From Anodontia alba (taxonomy: Eukaryota; Mollusca; Bivalvia; Lucinida; Lucinidae): a DNA stretch of 64,000 nt. The stretch is from assembly GCA_964016985.1 (NCBI GenBank), contig OZ024831.1:81136263-81200262 (forward strand), given 5' to 3'. The notes below the pieces were generated by a model. That model worked only from the letters and a program-made list of their open reading frames with translations, ran no database searches and was not told the DNA's origin. The position numbers and the translations under genes are program-made. Below are positions 10,829-23,165 of the stretch, piece after piece. Position 1 is the stretch's first letter, and each line of letters begins with the position of its first letter.

Positions 10829-11885
10829 CGTAAAAAAAAATCATGTGTTACATTTACTCTATATATCTGCACATGCAAAGGTTTAAAATTAACGGCTTAT
10901 ATTGTCGGAAGGCAAGCCAAAGTATCACATGAGAATCGCAAGCGATATTTGATCCGTATAAGTAAAAAACGTATATCCAAGGGAACACGTTAATGCCTTA
11001 CGTGAAAGCCCTCATGTCATAGGTTCACAGTGGGTATATGAGCTTGGAATAGCAGTAATCACAACATCAGTGCATAAACAAGTTAAAGCCTGAAGTTTAG
11101 GACATTCAATCAAAACAACAGCCCTTGCGAGCCTCAAACATGATTCACCCTTGCTAGATGTGTCTTCTGTTTGTTACTGTGCTTAGCCAAAGCAGCAATA
11201 CAATTTCTGATTAATTTCAGAATTAGGATATAAAATAAAACAATTTCTAGTGCAAATCATACAATAAGAAAATTATTTACCCAAATAAGATCGTAGGTAG
11301 TTATAGAAAGTTTATCTAGTTACAGATTCAAATGAGTCTTAACGGTTTTTTTAAGACCGATGCATAGAGTTTTCCGTTGTAAAAAATGGCCAAAAGAGTG
11401 AAGTCCTCGTAGGAACGTGCCCCTTTCTTATATACTCTACGATCCTACATCTTACCTTTCTGCAACTGCAGGATCGCATCATACCCAATTGCCATGTATA
11501 TGCGCGCGATCCTACATGAAAGAATATGCAGGAAAACATGCACGACGTCCTACAAGCCGTAGAATCATCATACGAAACCAAGGGTCACTGCATTAAAACA
11601 CGGATTTATCTATCAAAACCAACAAAACTCAGCCTAAATTTACTATGGGGCAATCGAGGAATGAATTTACTAAATGACCTTTACAATGGTTATGAAAACA
11701 GAATTACTTCTAGCGATAAATTCTTTTTTAAAGTGGAATTCTCGAGTTTGACAGCTGCGGGCGATCGATTTGTTTGTCTACAGAAAAGTGTATTAAAAGA
11801 TTTCATAAGAATAAAAGGCTATCGATAGCTTGGCCGGTGCTATAAATAGGCGTATCCTAAGTTCGGACAAGTGCAGATCATATCA
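10552..11885 (-). repeat. 5' LTR of the gypsy element, about 1.33 kb
   Basis: The sense-strand start is the TG at 11885, shared with the 3' LTR. The end is the CA at 10553-10552, placed by the neighbouring primer binding site. Only 11705-11885 can be compared with the other LTR in this window. It contains a 30-base homopolymer (A on plus, 10798-10827). A TATAAATAGG motif at 11851 is on the plus strand, opposite to the element's sense strand, so it is not an obvious promoter for gag. Small ORFs inside (11351-11581, 10600-10833) look spurious. Confidence 0.75.
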
Positions 11886-13093
11886 ATATTATTTAAATAT
11901 TAAACACTTTATAAAATAAGTCGAATTTCTCTATTAGACTGCTTAAATGCGTGTAGAGATTGATTTGCCTGATGCAAATGCAAATGTACTATCTGGTTAC
12001 AAAATTAACATACACAAATGACATATCAAAGCAAATATACGCGTCTACAAGCTGTAATAATCGCACAGGAAGAAAAAATAAGTCAAGTGATGCTGTAACA
12101 GCGTATAACAAAAACCTAAAAAGCAATAGATAAACAACAATTGCATTGAGTATAGAGCTCCGTTGCACAATAAGTCGTTTCAATTAGTCGATATGAAAGC
12201 TTTATTGAGTTTTCTATTGATATGTTTTTTTTTTAAATCATATCCCCTTGATGACCGGAGGTACTTGGTTGATACGTGAATACTGTTATATGTATATATT
12301 ACTCCACCGTTATGTTCAACAGAAGCGCTGCGTCGCTTAAATACCTTTGGTCAATGTCCAAGCCTCAATATTGTTCACATGCTAATTATTAAACAATACG
12401 TTAACGTCTTTTACAATCCGTATTAAAAATGCCCTGATGGGCTTAATTTGTACTTGGTACAATAGTACGGATCCCAGTACTCATTTTTTGCAAACCCTAG
12501 CATCCGAAAAGTATACGGTTTATTTCGCTATACATTGTAGGAAGAAAGCCTGGAAATGTCTGCATATAAAACAACAGATATGCATACATTGCATTTCGCG
12601 AAACAAAAAGTTTCTACGGTGGCCCAGTTGATATTTAACAAATTTTAAGTATACAAAACCTTGTGTATTCAGGTTAAAATCCACAAAAAATGACAAAATG
12701 CTCAAAACAGAGAGCAGAAATATTTATTTTATTTTCATGCGCATATGCAATTATGACGTCGTTTGTGACACCCCAGTTGTTTTCCACATTTAAGATAAAG
12801 TTGTACGTTTTCCTGTCTGACATCAATGTTAAAATATTGCATGCAAAACTGCGTTTCAAAGAAACCTTACCGTTTTCTATAGACTTTACTAGAAGGTATA
12901 CAGAAATAGATTCACACACACACACACACACAAACAATGTTCAATTTTTATCAAATATGGCCGCTACAATATACCCGTAAGAAAACGTTTGATTGCAAAT
13001 TTTATAAAAATCATTTTGAATGAAAAAATATTAAATTTTACCAGACATGTTTCGGGAGTTCGTGCTTATTGTTTTCCTTATTGTGCTTATTTT
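11886..13093. other. No gene seen; right flank of the gypsy element
   Basis: AT-rich sequence with ORFs under 100 codons and no recognisable domain. A short (CA)10 tract lies at 12913-12932. It is the original target neighbourhood of the gypsy insertion. Confidence 0.6.
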
Positions 13094-13259
13094 TCGTTCA
13101 GGCCTATGGGCATGGTGGGCGAAGCTTGCTTACCAAGTAATGCTTACTATCCGCGGACGCCTGATTACACCCTTTATTCTGGGGTCCATGTCTGATTCGT
13201 CATTCGTTTACGGATTTATTAGTTTGGATTATGGCTTAGGTACCATGACCGCAACTACT
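13094..13259 (+). repeat. 3' tail fragment of PLE-like family 2 (partial copy)
   Basis: This segment (TTCAGGCCTATGGGCATGG onward) matches the minus strand of 14644-14466 at about 95% by eye, apart from a 17-bp deletion near 13193. In the other copy it lies downstream of an RT fragment, so it is likely the 3' untranslated region of that element. The pair forms a spaced inverted repeat. Confidence 0.65.
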
Positions 13260-13804
13260 TTCCAGTCACAAATATTCGCATAGAACCCTGTAGTGTGCTC
13301 ACGTAAGTCTCAAACATGCATATAACAGTGAATCGCCGCAATTCATCATGTCCTTGATGTCAAAATCTTTGTTGACGAACTATACTGGATGAGAATGTAT
13401 GAAGACCAAACAAAATAACTGACATCATTACCCGCAAACTAATATGATCATCAGAATGTCATAAAATACACGCCGTTTTACAAAACGCGACAAAACATTT
13501 AAACAATTAGTGCTAATTTATATTCAGACAGCAAATGTACAGATTAATTTATCGTCAGTTGGGTATATATTGGGTGTAATTTATCTGTTAGTATATGCAT
13601 GTGTACAATGCGCTTAATAGAACTTACAGCTTCTTGGCAAAACTCTAAACCAGCATCATGCAAATGAATGCGTTTCTCCAAAACGAAATTAGTTTCGCTT
13701 TGCTATACATCGGGTTTGTATGAACCAACCGATATTCAAGCTTTATATATACAAAACACTCAGCCATATATCTTTCCTCTTTCCGTTTGTAGGATTGGAT
13801 TACG

Positions 13805-13870
13805 TTTTTTTTTTTTTTTTTTTTTTTGTTTTTTTTTTTGTTTTTTTTTTTTGTTGTTGTTTTTTCTTTT
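13805..13870. repeat. Poly-T / T-rich tract
   Basis: Nearly pure T, interrupted by single G, then GTTGTTGTTT. It could be the poly(A) tail of a minus-strand retroelement, but no element body is recognisable beside it. Confidence 0.7.
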
Positions 13871-14125
13871 GCAAGATACAGGAGTTTAGAAACCGACTAA
13901 CGAACACCGGGACTTAAAGACGTTTTAGTCACACTCTCAGTTAGTAAATATTACATGTAAACGTTAAAAACAAATCTCTAGATCGCATCGAGAGTCTGAG
14001 TCAATCTTGGGCTATGTTAGACACTTGCCAAACGTTTTGTTCAGTGCAAACAATATCCAAGGCCACATATATTTAGATTAGTTTTCACATGCAAAGTAAT
14101 AAACTTTTACGTTAAAATTTTGAAA

Positions 14126-14128
<3 letters not shown>

Positions 14129-14169
<41 letters not shown>
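14129..14169. repeat. (CT)n microsatellite
   Basis: About 20 uninterrupted TC units inside the 3' region of the PLE-like family 2 copy. Confidence 0.95.
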
Positions 14170-14173
<4 letters not shown>

Positions 14174-14465
14174 GGCTCTGCAGAAGGCTTTGAAAAAATT
14201 AGTTGTTAATGGTACTGCTGTTAAATATTGCTCTACAGTTGTCTGCAATATTAGCGGCACCCTGCCTAAATTAAGTCCACAGACTTCATTTTCCCCATGC
14301 CAAATGTTGATGTTGCACTTTAAAGTTTTCAAGATTGACATAAATACCCCTCTCCATCAATGACTCACAGGTCAAGATGGCGCATTTAGATTTGGTTCTC
14401 AATTTTATTTTAAAGACTTTAAAAGCAGTTGTCTCTTGAATGCCTGGAGAGAAGTCGTTGATAGT

Positions 14466-15420
14466 AGTTGCGGTCATGGTACTTAAGCCATTATCCAAAC
14501 TCGTAAATCCGTAAACAAATGACGAATCAGAATAATCAGACCAACAGACATGGACCCCAGAATAAAGGGTGTAATCAGGCGTCCGCGGATAGTAAGCATT
14601 ACTTGGTAAGCGAGCTTCGCCCACCATGCCCATAGGCCTGAACGAAGGAAATATCGGTAGAAGCGTATGTCCTGGATTTTGGATCTATTTATGGCGCGTC
14701 AGTGGCAAAATACATCAGAAACAATTCTGGAAACTGCCACATTGTAGGGATTGACCAGATCATGATGTCTCCCATCGAAATTCTTAAGTGTTGCTACCAG
14801 TTTGATTTTTTGATACCCCTGGCTCAACAACTTTCCCACGCTCTATGAAGTCCTGATAATTTGAACAGGCTCTGGCATAACGGATTAACTGTGAAACGTA
14901 AACGCAGAATGCTGGTGCAGAAGGGATATTAGTGCTCAGGAATGGAAAGTTAACAATGGGAAAATTGAAGTCATCCCGTTTGTCGTAAAGCCTAGTAGCA
15001 AGCTTTCCATTGTCAATGTAGAGATAACAATCCAAGTATGAGGAGGAGGCTACAGTCTCCGTTGTTTCTTTTATTTCAAGTTCACATGGATAGATGAATT
15101 CCAAATACTCTGCAAATTTTCTGTTTTTCAGGGACAATACATCAATATATATCTGTAGGTGAAATTGAATTGCTGTGCGAGGTGTTTCTTGCTGCTAGGA
15201 GGAGACTTTGTACAAACTCCGCCTCATACGAGTATAAAAAAACAAGTCGGCAAGTAACGGTGCACAGTTAGTACGCATCGGTATGCCGATTGTTTGCTGA
15301 AATATCCGTCCGCCGAACTCCACAAAAATATTGTCGATTAGATATTCCAGCATCATGATACCGATACTGGTGTTTAATAAGGTCATAATTGGCTCAGAAT
15401 AAGAAGAATTCCCTCAGCGA
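14466..15420 (-). mobile_element. PLE-like reverse transcriptase element, family 2, decayed fragment
   Basis: The stretch 15386-15195 encodes MLEYLIDNIFVEFGGRIFQQTIGIPMRTNCAPLLADLFF-type sequence, an RT motif in which the usual GIPMGTNC carries Arg for Gly. A short deletion follows. Then 15137-14784 encodes SLKNRKFAEYLEFIYP and SYLDCYLYIDNGKL, followed by LYDKRDDFNFPIVNFPF and YVSQLIRYARACSNYQDF. This order is the same as in the PLE-type family 1 of this window (LDLNL, KIYDKRDDF, YISQLIRFARASS), so the two are related families. The YxDD box survives only as YIDVLSL. The N-terminus is missing, a frameshift lies near 14800, and 14644-14466 is the 3' untranslated part. Placement among Penelope-like elements is from recalled similarity. 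Confidence 0.75.
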
Positions 15421-17215
15421 CATTGATATCAAGGTAACAGACTTGGTAAATGTCCTCATTCAAAACGTTAAACAGTCACATTAAAAGTTTTGAAGAACTG
15501 TCTGTTAGGTGTATTTTAATCCGTTCGGATATCTTGGAAAATAAAGGTCCAAGAAAGAGCGTATAGCCTATACAGAATTGCAAACAGTGCTACTGTCATA
15601 TGAAGTGTCTCAATTTTTTATTCATCTATGTGTTTTGAGTTCCGGAGGGCAATGTTTGTAGGATTTACTGGATGCTTGTATGAATTTATTTGAAACGTGG
15701 ACATATTGTGCCAACAATATGTACAGTATCAGCCTACATCCACTCAGTGACATTGACGATAAGGTCATAATCCCAAGAAGTTTTTTTTTCTATAGGATGG
15801 GTAAGCGCGGATTCAGTTGCGTCATATCCTGTTACAATACAGTTGTAAATAATTGTCATTACTAATTCTACTGCTACTTAAAATAGCAATGTGCAACTGA
15901 AGCGAAACGGAACATTTGCGCTGTGACTGGAATGAATGATTGAAGTGTATATAGCATCCATGTGTGAAGCAAATATGGAAAAAAAAAACAGGTAAAAATG
16001 ACCTTGACAATTAGAGAGTTTAAATGTTCTCAAATAGTTTACATAGATGCCGATATTTTGGCTACTGGATGAGACATTAAACATTCCAAAATATTCAAGA
16101 GAATCATTTTATCTCGCATAGCAGTATGATTTGCATGAAAATTAAATTAAAAATGTTCATCAAAGAAGCCATGTGCACACATATTGATGTAAAATATTGG
16201 TGTAAGCATAATTCTATATAAGGCGTGTGTTTATGAAAGTAGGGATTTATGACGCTATAAAATGATATAAATATTCAAAATGAGGTCAACCCTGAACCAC
16301 TTTTTAAAACTTTAAATCAATTTAAGCGACCTTAATTTCCTATTTAGACAAATGTTCGCCTTTAGGATTTCCTATGCTCTCCATTTAATTTAAGAATAAA
16401 ACTAGCCAATATGGGTGTAATCTACATTATGAAATCATTTTTATAACATGAATGAACTTTAATCGCATTTAGTACCGAAGACGCTGGCTGAAAAGCCCTA
16501 CTCAAATTGCTCCTGGGAGGACTTGGAAGCAGTTCAAGTTTTCTGTTGGAGCACAATGAGACAGTGATACTTGTGTAATTTAAATGAACTGAGTTTTTAT
16601 GCGATGAAATGGATTAATAGCGAAATGGTTTAGACGAAACGTGTACATAGGAATATTCTTCGCCATGTTATCCAATCAAATGCCTTCAAATGTTTCCGCG
16701 GTATTAAGATAGCTTTGTAAAATATGTTAACAAAATTAATAAAAACATACTGAATGTAACTAAGAATGCCGCTATTACAAAGATATCCTTCAGAAGGCAC
16801 CAAAAAGATGAACAACAATGACAAAACAAACGTAACATATAAACCTACCGACGCACAAAGACAAACAGCAACAGAGGACCCAACATAGAGGTGGGGTAGT
16901 TGTGATGGGGGTGTGGGGTTAGGAAGGGGAAGGAGGTGCTGCTCAAACCAGTCGTATTTGCGTGAGTCTTCGCCCTTGATTCGGATGCAGCTAAAAACTT
17001 AAGTTGTTTAAAGATACTTGAAATGTGACAGAAATTTAAAAGTTGACTGATTTTTTGTTGACATTCGATATGTTGTGATTTTTTATTCTCATGTAGAACA
17101 AAAAGAACGGTGGTATGTTAGTCAAACACGAATACCTCTGATATCAGGCCAAATGGCTCTCTTTTAACTTGAGTACAAACGAAATATTAGGATGGTTAGC
17201 GGATACCATATTTGT

Positions 17216-17218
<3 letters not shown>
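15421..17218. other. No gene seen
   Basis: AT-rich, with ORFs up to 68 codons and no recognisable domain. Short similar pieces at 15408-15440 and 15745-15775 (both around GACATTGA and AAGGT) hint at an old duplication. A G-rich piece at 16890-16990 vaguely resembles the tail of PLE family 1. Confidence 0.5.

Positions 17219-17275
<57 letters not shown>
17219..17275. repeat. (GA)n microsatellite followed by (GGA)n
   Basis: About 28 GA units, then four GGA units. Open frames of Arg-Glu repeats across it are artefacts. Confidence 0.95.
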
Positions 17276-17278
<3 letters not shown>

Positions 17279-17397
17279 GAGGAGGAGGACGGTTTGGTAT
17301 TTTACGTCCATTTCAACATTATTTAAGTCATATCGATACGATTCACGAACAGAAATCAAAGGCGCTGTGCAATGAAGCGCCATATAGTCATACGCCC

Positions 17398-17401
<4 letters not shown>

Positions 17402-17468
<67 letters not shown>
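17402..17468. repeat. (GA)n microsatellite
   Basis: About 33 uninterrupted GA units, 127 bp from the previous GA tract and in the same orientation. Confidence 0.95.
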
Positions 17469-17473
<5 letters not shown>

Positions 17474-17654
17474 GCTGTTCAGATTATCACGAAGTAAAAA
17501 GCGATTCGTGGGATAAGTACCATCCTACCCTGAACATAAAACCAGACTGTCAGCGAAAACGCATCCCAACCATATTTTCCCTCAAACTAACCTAAGCAAG
17601 CCACACTCGTCTATGAATACGTTTGTATTGTTTTGAAGTTGTATACCATAACAT

Positions 17655-18532
17655 GTTCATTGTTGTGCTCTATAGCAAAGAAAGGAATCAATTAACCTGA
17701 GTGTCTTTACATGAATGCCATAACCAAATAATTTGCTTTTAAGAAGTTCATGAGGCGGGGTGTCAAAAGCCTTCTCGAAGTCCAGAATAAATATGTCAAC
17801 CTATCCTCCTTAATCCAAGATTTTTACCAAATCATTTATAACAGTGGTCAACTGAGTTTCACCACTGTGCTTTTTCCTAAATGCATGTTGCCTGTCGGAC
17901 AAGAGCTGATATGTATCCAAGTAAGCCATAATGTTTGAGCATACTATATGTTCAAGCAATTTAAATGGCACGCATGTCAGGGTCATGGGACGATAATTAC
18001 AAGCAAGACCCTATCGTTCTTCTTAAAGAGGGGACAAATGTTAAAAAGAAGCCATTCCTCGGTGATTTCACCCGTATCAAGAGACTGCTGGAACAAATGT
18101 GCAAATATTGACTTAGTTTATTTGCTAGCTCTTTTAGAACTCTAGACTGAAACTCATTAGGTCCTAAGGCTTTTGAGGGATTCAAGCCTTTGAGTAACTT
18201 TATCACACTTTCTAAAGATAACACAATACTATCCACGAAAAAGGACGATCTTCTGGTTAACGGAACCTCAATGTACTCAAGTTTGCTGAAAGCATTACTG
18301 AGTTGACCAATTATTTCCTCTGCCCTTTCAGAGTCTAATTATGCAACTGAATAGCCTCAACTTTTTAAGGGTTGGAATACCTTGCCTGTCTTTTTTTTTT
18401 TGTGTGTTTTTGTTTTTGACTTTTGACTAGTTATGCATCTGTATCAGTCTCTGGGATTAGCCTTTACATCACCTAACAAATTATTTGCATAAAAATATGT
18501 TTTGTTTCATGTCAGCCTTTATTTCCCTTCCC
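17655..18532 (-). pseudogene. Non-LTR retrotransposon (CR1/Jockey-like) RT fragment
   Basis: Read right to left, the fragment shows NNLLGDVKANPRD, then DRQGIPTLK, then LLKGLNPSKALGPNEFQSRVLKELA, a short RT fingers region, HAFRKKHS...TQLTTVINDL, and FILDFEKAFDTPPHELL with the first catalytic Asp. It fades after IDSFLCYRAQQ near 17660, so motif C with YADD and the 3' end are lost. Several stops and frameshifts are present (for example near 18500, 18350 and 17950). It is the continuation of the endonuclease at 20108-21115, separated from it by a nested insertion. The clade call is from recalled similarity. Confidence 0.82.
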
Positions 18533-20107
18533 AAAAAGGTAAGAGAAAAGTCCAGGGAGTGCCACAATCACAAACCGCAGCCCTTCCCAGACCCCAAGAG
18601 GAAGAGGAAACCAACAAATCTAAACAAGCACAAACCGAACAAACGTACGAAAAGCACTAAGATTAGCTCTCTCTTCCCCAAGCGAGGTAATCGCAATACT
18701 AAAAGGACTGAAAAACACAAGAACAAATTGACACACGGAAAGACATACAACAAATCGCCTCGTAGAATAAACCACAAAGCAACAAAGAGTAAGACTAACA
18801 CCGGGACCACCGCCTTAGAACGGTCGGTAGAGCAAACCACCGGGGGTTTCAAGCACTTTTACAGCTAGCCAACTTCACCCTGGGTCCCGATGCCACTTTT
18901 AATCGCAGAAAGCAAAATGGGCAGCTGTTGAAGGTGACCAAAATGCTTGCATCACAACACAACTAGTAAAACAGAAAGCAAAGTGGGCAGCTATTGAAGA
19001 CGATGACCACAATGCTAGCATCACAACACATAAAAACAGTACAAAGAGTAAGAACAACACCTGGACCACTGCCTTAGAAAGGTCAGTAGAATAAACTACC
19101 ATGGGGTTTAAAGCACTTTTACAGCTAGCTAACTTCACCCTGGGTCCCGATGCTACTCTTAATACAGAAATACATAAAAATTCGGTTCGCATAAAGGCTC
19201 CCAACTAAGGCAATGCATCAAAGCGAAAACATAAAAATCAAATTAATCACTATAATAAACAAAGACGAGTACTCATGGCTAATTCTACTGTATGCCAGAG
19301 TAAATGAAAACCAATAGTTAAACCACGGCGGGCCAAGCCAAAGACATATCGTCAAGCCCCAACCCACTGGTTAAAGTTTTACGAAGAGGCCGTCACTGAG
19401 TCTGAGGCCCGAACCGCCGTCGTGCAATTAAAGAGTGAAGCATAGCCATCAACAATGATTGGGTTGATAACTAGGCATGCAGTCTGCCGCATAATATCCA
19501 GGCTATAGCCAATCCTTTTATAACGGTTAATAAGTTTTCTGAATTGCTCCGAAAAGATAGATTTACCTACAATTTTTCTGAATCTGTATACTAAGTCACC
19601 GTAAAATTCTGGTTCCGATATACCTTGTTGCAGAAGTGTTTTCAGACTGACGCTATATTTTTCTAACAAGGCACTGTGTCTGCGATAAAATTTCGAAAAC
19701 GCCTTACGAAGTTTAAAATAACGATAGCCCAGCCTAAGAAGTTTGGCAGTAAGGGCTTTATTACGGTAGTTAAAGTCATTAAGATTTGAAGAAGCTCTGG
19801 CGAATCTTATAAGTTGAGATATGTATACCCCATATGAGGTTCGCCGGGGGATATCGCCATCCAGAAATGGGAAATTGACTGTATCAAAATCAAAATCGTC
19901 CCGTTTATCATAAATTTTGGTGGAAACTGTACCATTAGATATACATAGATTCAAATCCAAAAAAGGTGCCTCGGTTTCGGAAGAATTGGCTCTATTTAAC
20001 TGGAGTTCTGTAGGGTATATCCGGTCCACCATTTAGTCAAAGTAAATATTGTTAATATTTAATAAATCTTAAAATTTTATATTTAAAATCTTAATATTTA
20101 ATAAACC
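18533..20107 (-). mobile_element. PLE-type family 1, copy A: 5'-truncated, inserted in a LINE
   Basis: The RT C-terminal part is open from 20032 to 19379 (217 codons): MVDRIYPTELQL, FLDLNLCISNG, KIYDKRDDFDFD, YISQLIRFARASSN, and a basic KFYRRHSALLEKYSVSLKTLLQQGISEPEFYGDLVYRF-type tail ending DSVTASS. The palm motifs are missing, because the copy starts at the residues just after the YLDD box. The 3' untranslated part runs to 18533 and ends with AAAAAGGTAAGAG on plus. It carries an internal duplication: the block at 18807-18895 recurs at 19060-19155, separated by a 170-bp insert made of two copies of a motif with AGAAAGCAAA and TGGGCAGCT. Confidence 0.82.
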
Positions 20108-21115
20108 TTAAAATTTAGATTGAAGTTTACCAATACCTATTTTGTTAGCCTTAGCTTGAATTTTCTTCCTTCTGCGAAAACTTCTTTTTATCTCTAGAAG
20201 GACTTACTAATTTTTGAGGCGATATGCTTATCAGCTGAATCATGAACGAATCAAGTTATTGAATGTAAGTTCTTCTGTACTGATCTAGCATCCGAGAGGC
20301 CTTTGAAGTTATTCTCCTTTGCAAATCTTAACGCATCCGTTCTTATACTTTCAAATTCACCATTCTTATATAAATACATCTTCCTGCGAGGTTTCTTTAT
20401 ATGTGGAATGAAGATTCTTAAAAATCCTGAAACAATGTGATCACTAAGTTTGTCTGAAAAGTGAATATCCTGAAATTGATCCAGTAAAGAGAAAAGAACC
20501 AAGGTGTTTTCATCACGAGTAGGAAAGAGTATTATTTGTTCCAAGCCATGGTCATTCATAATGTTAAGTAACATTTATCCTTCGGACTGACTTAACATGC
20601 TATCAGATTTGCTAGGCCTAGCAGGCCAGACAATTTGTCTGAAGTTGAAGTCACCTAGTACATAGACCGATGGAAGTTTTCACCTTTATGCTGAGACTTA
20701 ATATGATCAAGTTGGTCTCTAAACAACTGGAAGTCTTCGACAGTCCCATTTGACTGCCGATACCAACTTGCTACATAGTGGGAAAATTTATTTGCGAATA
20801 TTTCTACCCAAACTGATTCAGAGTTATTTTCCAAGTCCATGATTGGCATGTGAGAGCTGTCTCTATGAATGAGTAGCTTCACCCCGCCACCATGAGTATT
20901 TCTTTCTTTACTATACACACTATACATGGAATTTTCTTGGAACAGTTCAAAAGTTGTAATTGTGCTGTCAATCTTTGTTTCTTAAATAGTCACAACATGT
21001 GGTTGGTGAGCATCTAGAATAGCCAAAAAAATCCAGGATTTTGCTTTTGATACTATTGATGTTTATACTGAAAATTTTCAACCCTTTAACAAAATGGGCT
21101 TAGTTGTTTCAGGGG
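20108..21115 (-). pseudogene. Non-LTR retrotransposon endonuclease (EEP type), 5' part of the same LINE
   Basis: Right to left it reads LKIFSININSI, then a broken AHQPHVVTI-ETKID stretch (the ETK active-site motif), SMYSVYSKERNTHGGGVKLLIHRDS (GGGV motif), VASWYRQSNGTVEDF, a short gap at the GDFN position, LLNIMNDHGLEQIILFPTRDENTL, SDKLSDHIVSG (SDH motif), then KKPRRKMYLYKNGEFE and DSADKHIASK. This is the order of APE-like endonucleases of LINEs. Frameshifts lie near 20980, 20640, 20480 and 20190. The last residues (AKANKIGIGKLQSKF) run straight into the nested PLE copy A, and the RT half resumes at 18532. Confidence 0.85.
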
Positions 21116-21139
21116 ATGGGAATCTATTGTTTATACCGA

Positions 21140-23165
21140 TTCTATCGATATTACTGCTATATTTGCAGTGAGTATTAAGGACAAGCAAGACAGACTTCCT
21201 ACGTTATATTGGTTACCGAAACTTCATAAACGACCTTATAAAGCACGTTTCATTGCTAATTCTAGTTCATGTACGACTACTGTTTTGTTCAAACTGCTAA
21301 TTTCATGCCTTACTGCTGTTAAAAAAACAACATTGGATGAGATACTATGATACTGTTTACGAAAGGGACGGAATTAACTATTTTTGGTCAATTAAAAATT
21401 CCAATGATGTTCTCAATAAATTTAAATCTAAAAACTTTCAGGCTTCTAAATTGTCTACATATGATTTATCTACACTGTATGCTACGTTACCTCATCATCT
21501 TATAAAAGATAAACTTATTTATTTAATTAACCGAACGTTTATTCGGGAGAATACCCAATATTTGGCTTGCAACGAAGAATGTGCTTTTTTTCATTTCTGA
21601 TGTATACAATAATCACAATTTATGGTCGTGTCAAAAAGTCTGTGATGCCCTTGTTTATCTTTTGGATAACATTTTTATTAGATTTGGAACTAAACTTTAT
21701 AGGCAAATTATTGGTATTCCGATGGGAACTAATTGTGCTCCTCTTGTTGCAGATTTGTTTCATTTTTGCTATGAGAGAGATTTCATGAAGTCTCTCTCAC
21801 GTGAAAATCAGGCTGATATTATTGAGGTTTTTAATTCAACTTAAAGATACCTTGATGATTTATTACATATTGACAATATTTACTTTGACCAAAAGGAGGA
21901 CCGTATATACCCTAAAAAACTCCAATTAAATAGAGCAAATTTTTCCAATACTAAGGCACCTTTTTCGATTTGAATCTGTCTATATCTAATGATACAGCTT
22001 CCACCAAATTTTATGATAAACGTTACGATTTTGACTTTGATATAGTCAATTTCCCTTTTCTGGATGGCGATGTCCCCCGGCGTACCTCATATGGGGTATA
22101 CATATCTCAGCTTATTAGATTCGCCAGAGCTTCTTCAAATCTTAGTGCCTTTATTTACCGTAATAAAGCCCTTACTGCCAAACTTCCTAGGCAAGGCTAC
22201 CTTTATTTTAAACTTCGTTAGGCATTTTCGAAATTTTATCGCAGACACAGTGTCTTGGTAGAAAAATATAGCGTCAGTCTGATAACACTTCTGCAACAAG
22301 GTATATCGGAACCAGAATTTTACGGTGACTTAGTGTACAGATTCAGAAAAAATATAGGAAACTCTAACTTTTCGGAGCAATTCAGAAAACTTATTAACCG
22401 TTATAAAAGAATTGGCTATAGTTTGGATATTATGCGGCAGACTGCATGCCTAGTTGTCAACCCAATCATTGTTGATGGCTATGCTTCACTCTTTAATTGA
22501 ACGACGGCGGTTCGGGCCGCAGACTCAATGACGGCCTCTTCATAAAACTTTAACCAATGGGTTGGGGCTTGAAGATATGTCTTTGGTTTGGCCCACCGTG
22601 GTCCAACTATTGGTTTTTATCTACTCTGGCATACAGTAGAATTAGCCATGATTACTCGCCTTTGGTTATTAAAGTGAGTAATTTGATTTTTATGTTTTCG
22701 CTTTGATACAGTGACTGAGTTGGAAGCCTTCTTGCGAACCGAATTTCTATGTATTTCTGTATTAACAGCAGCGTCGGGACCCAGGGTGAAGTTGGTTAGC
22801 TGTAAAAGTGCTTTATCCCCCCCCCCCCAACCCCGGTGGTTTACTCTACTGACCGTTTTAAGGCGGTGGTCCCGGTGTTAGTCTTACTCTTTGTTGTTTT
22901 GTGGTTTGTTCTACGAGGCGATTTGTTTTATGTGTTACCTTGTGTCATTTTGTTCTTGTGTTTTTCAGTCATTATAGCATTGCGATTACCTCGCTTGGGG
23001 AAGAGAGAGCTAATCTTAGTGCTTCTCGTACGTTTGTTCGATTTGTGTTTGTTTGGATATGTCGGTTTTCTCTTCCTCTTGGTGTCTGGGAAGGCCTGTG
23101 GTTTGCAATTGTGGCACTCCCTGGACTTTTCTCTTACCCTTTTTATCGTCTTTTCCCCTTGACAG
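21140..23165 (+). mobile_element. PLE-type family 1, copy B: long 5'-truncated copy
   Basis: The open pieces give, in order, LPTLYWLPKLHKRPYKARFI (21185-21245), an ERDGINYFWSIKNS stretch, the motif around YDLSTLYATLPHHL, IGIPMGTNCAPLVADLF (21711-21758), RYLDDLLHID (21847-21876), FDLNLSISN, KFYDKRYDFDFD, YISQLIRFARASSN and the basic C-terminus ending at 22498-22500. Frameshifts or stops lie near 21340, 21590, 21845, 21960 and 22220. From 22501 to about 23165 is the conserved 3' region, ending GGACTTTTCTCTTACC. The copy begins about 25 bp beyond the LINE endonuclease start, so it may also be inserted in that LINE. No endonuclease domain is visible downstream of the RT. Confidence 0.82.

Larger units (their letters stand above)
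1..11885 (-). mobile_element. Ty3/gypsy-type LTR retrotransposon, degenerate, 3' LTR cut by window edge
   Basis: The element reads right to left. In sense order it holds the 5' LTR (11885-10552), a primer binding site, gag, protease, RT, RNase H, integrase, an extra ORF, a polypurine tract (391-379) and the start of the 3' LTR (378-1). The order protease-RT-RNase H-integrase is that of Ty3/gypsy elements, not Ty1/copia. Internal length is about 10.2 kb and the LTR about 1.3 kb, so the whole element would be near 13 kb, large for the group. Every pol domain keeps its key motifs, but at least eight frameshifts or stops break the frames, so this copy is probably not autonomous. The target-site duplication cannot be tested because the left flank lies outside the window. 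Confidence 0.93.

Noticed and set aside
11845..11865. TATAAATA promoter inside the gypsy LTR
   Set aside because: It is on the plus strand while the element reads on the minus strand. It could drive antisense transcription, but nothing else supports this.
17169..17595. Arg-Glu repeat ORFs
   Set aside because: Translation of (GA)n microsatellites.
18485..18868. Basic 127-codon ORF read as a host gene
   Set aside because: The same sequence recurs in many PLE tails in both orientations, so it belongs to the transposon. It is discussed as a finding instead.
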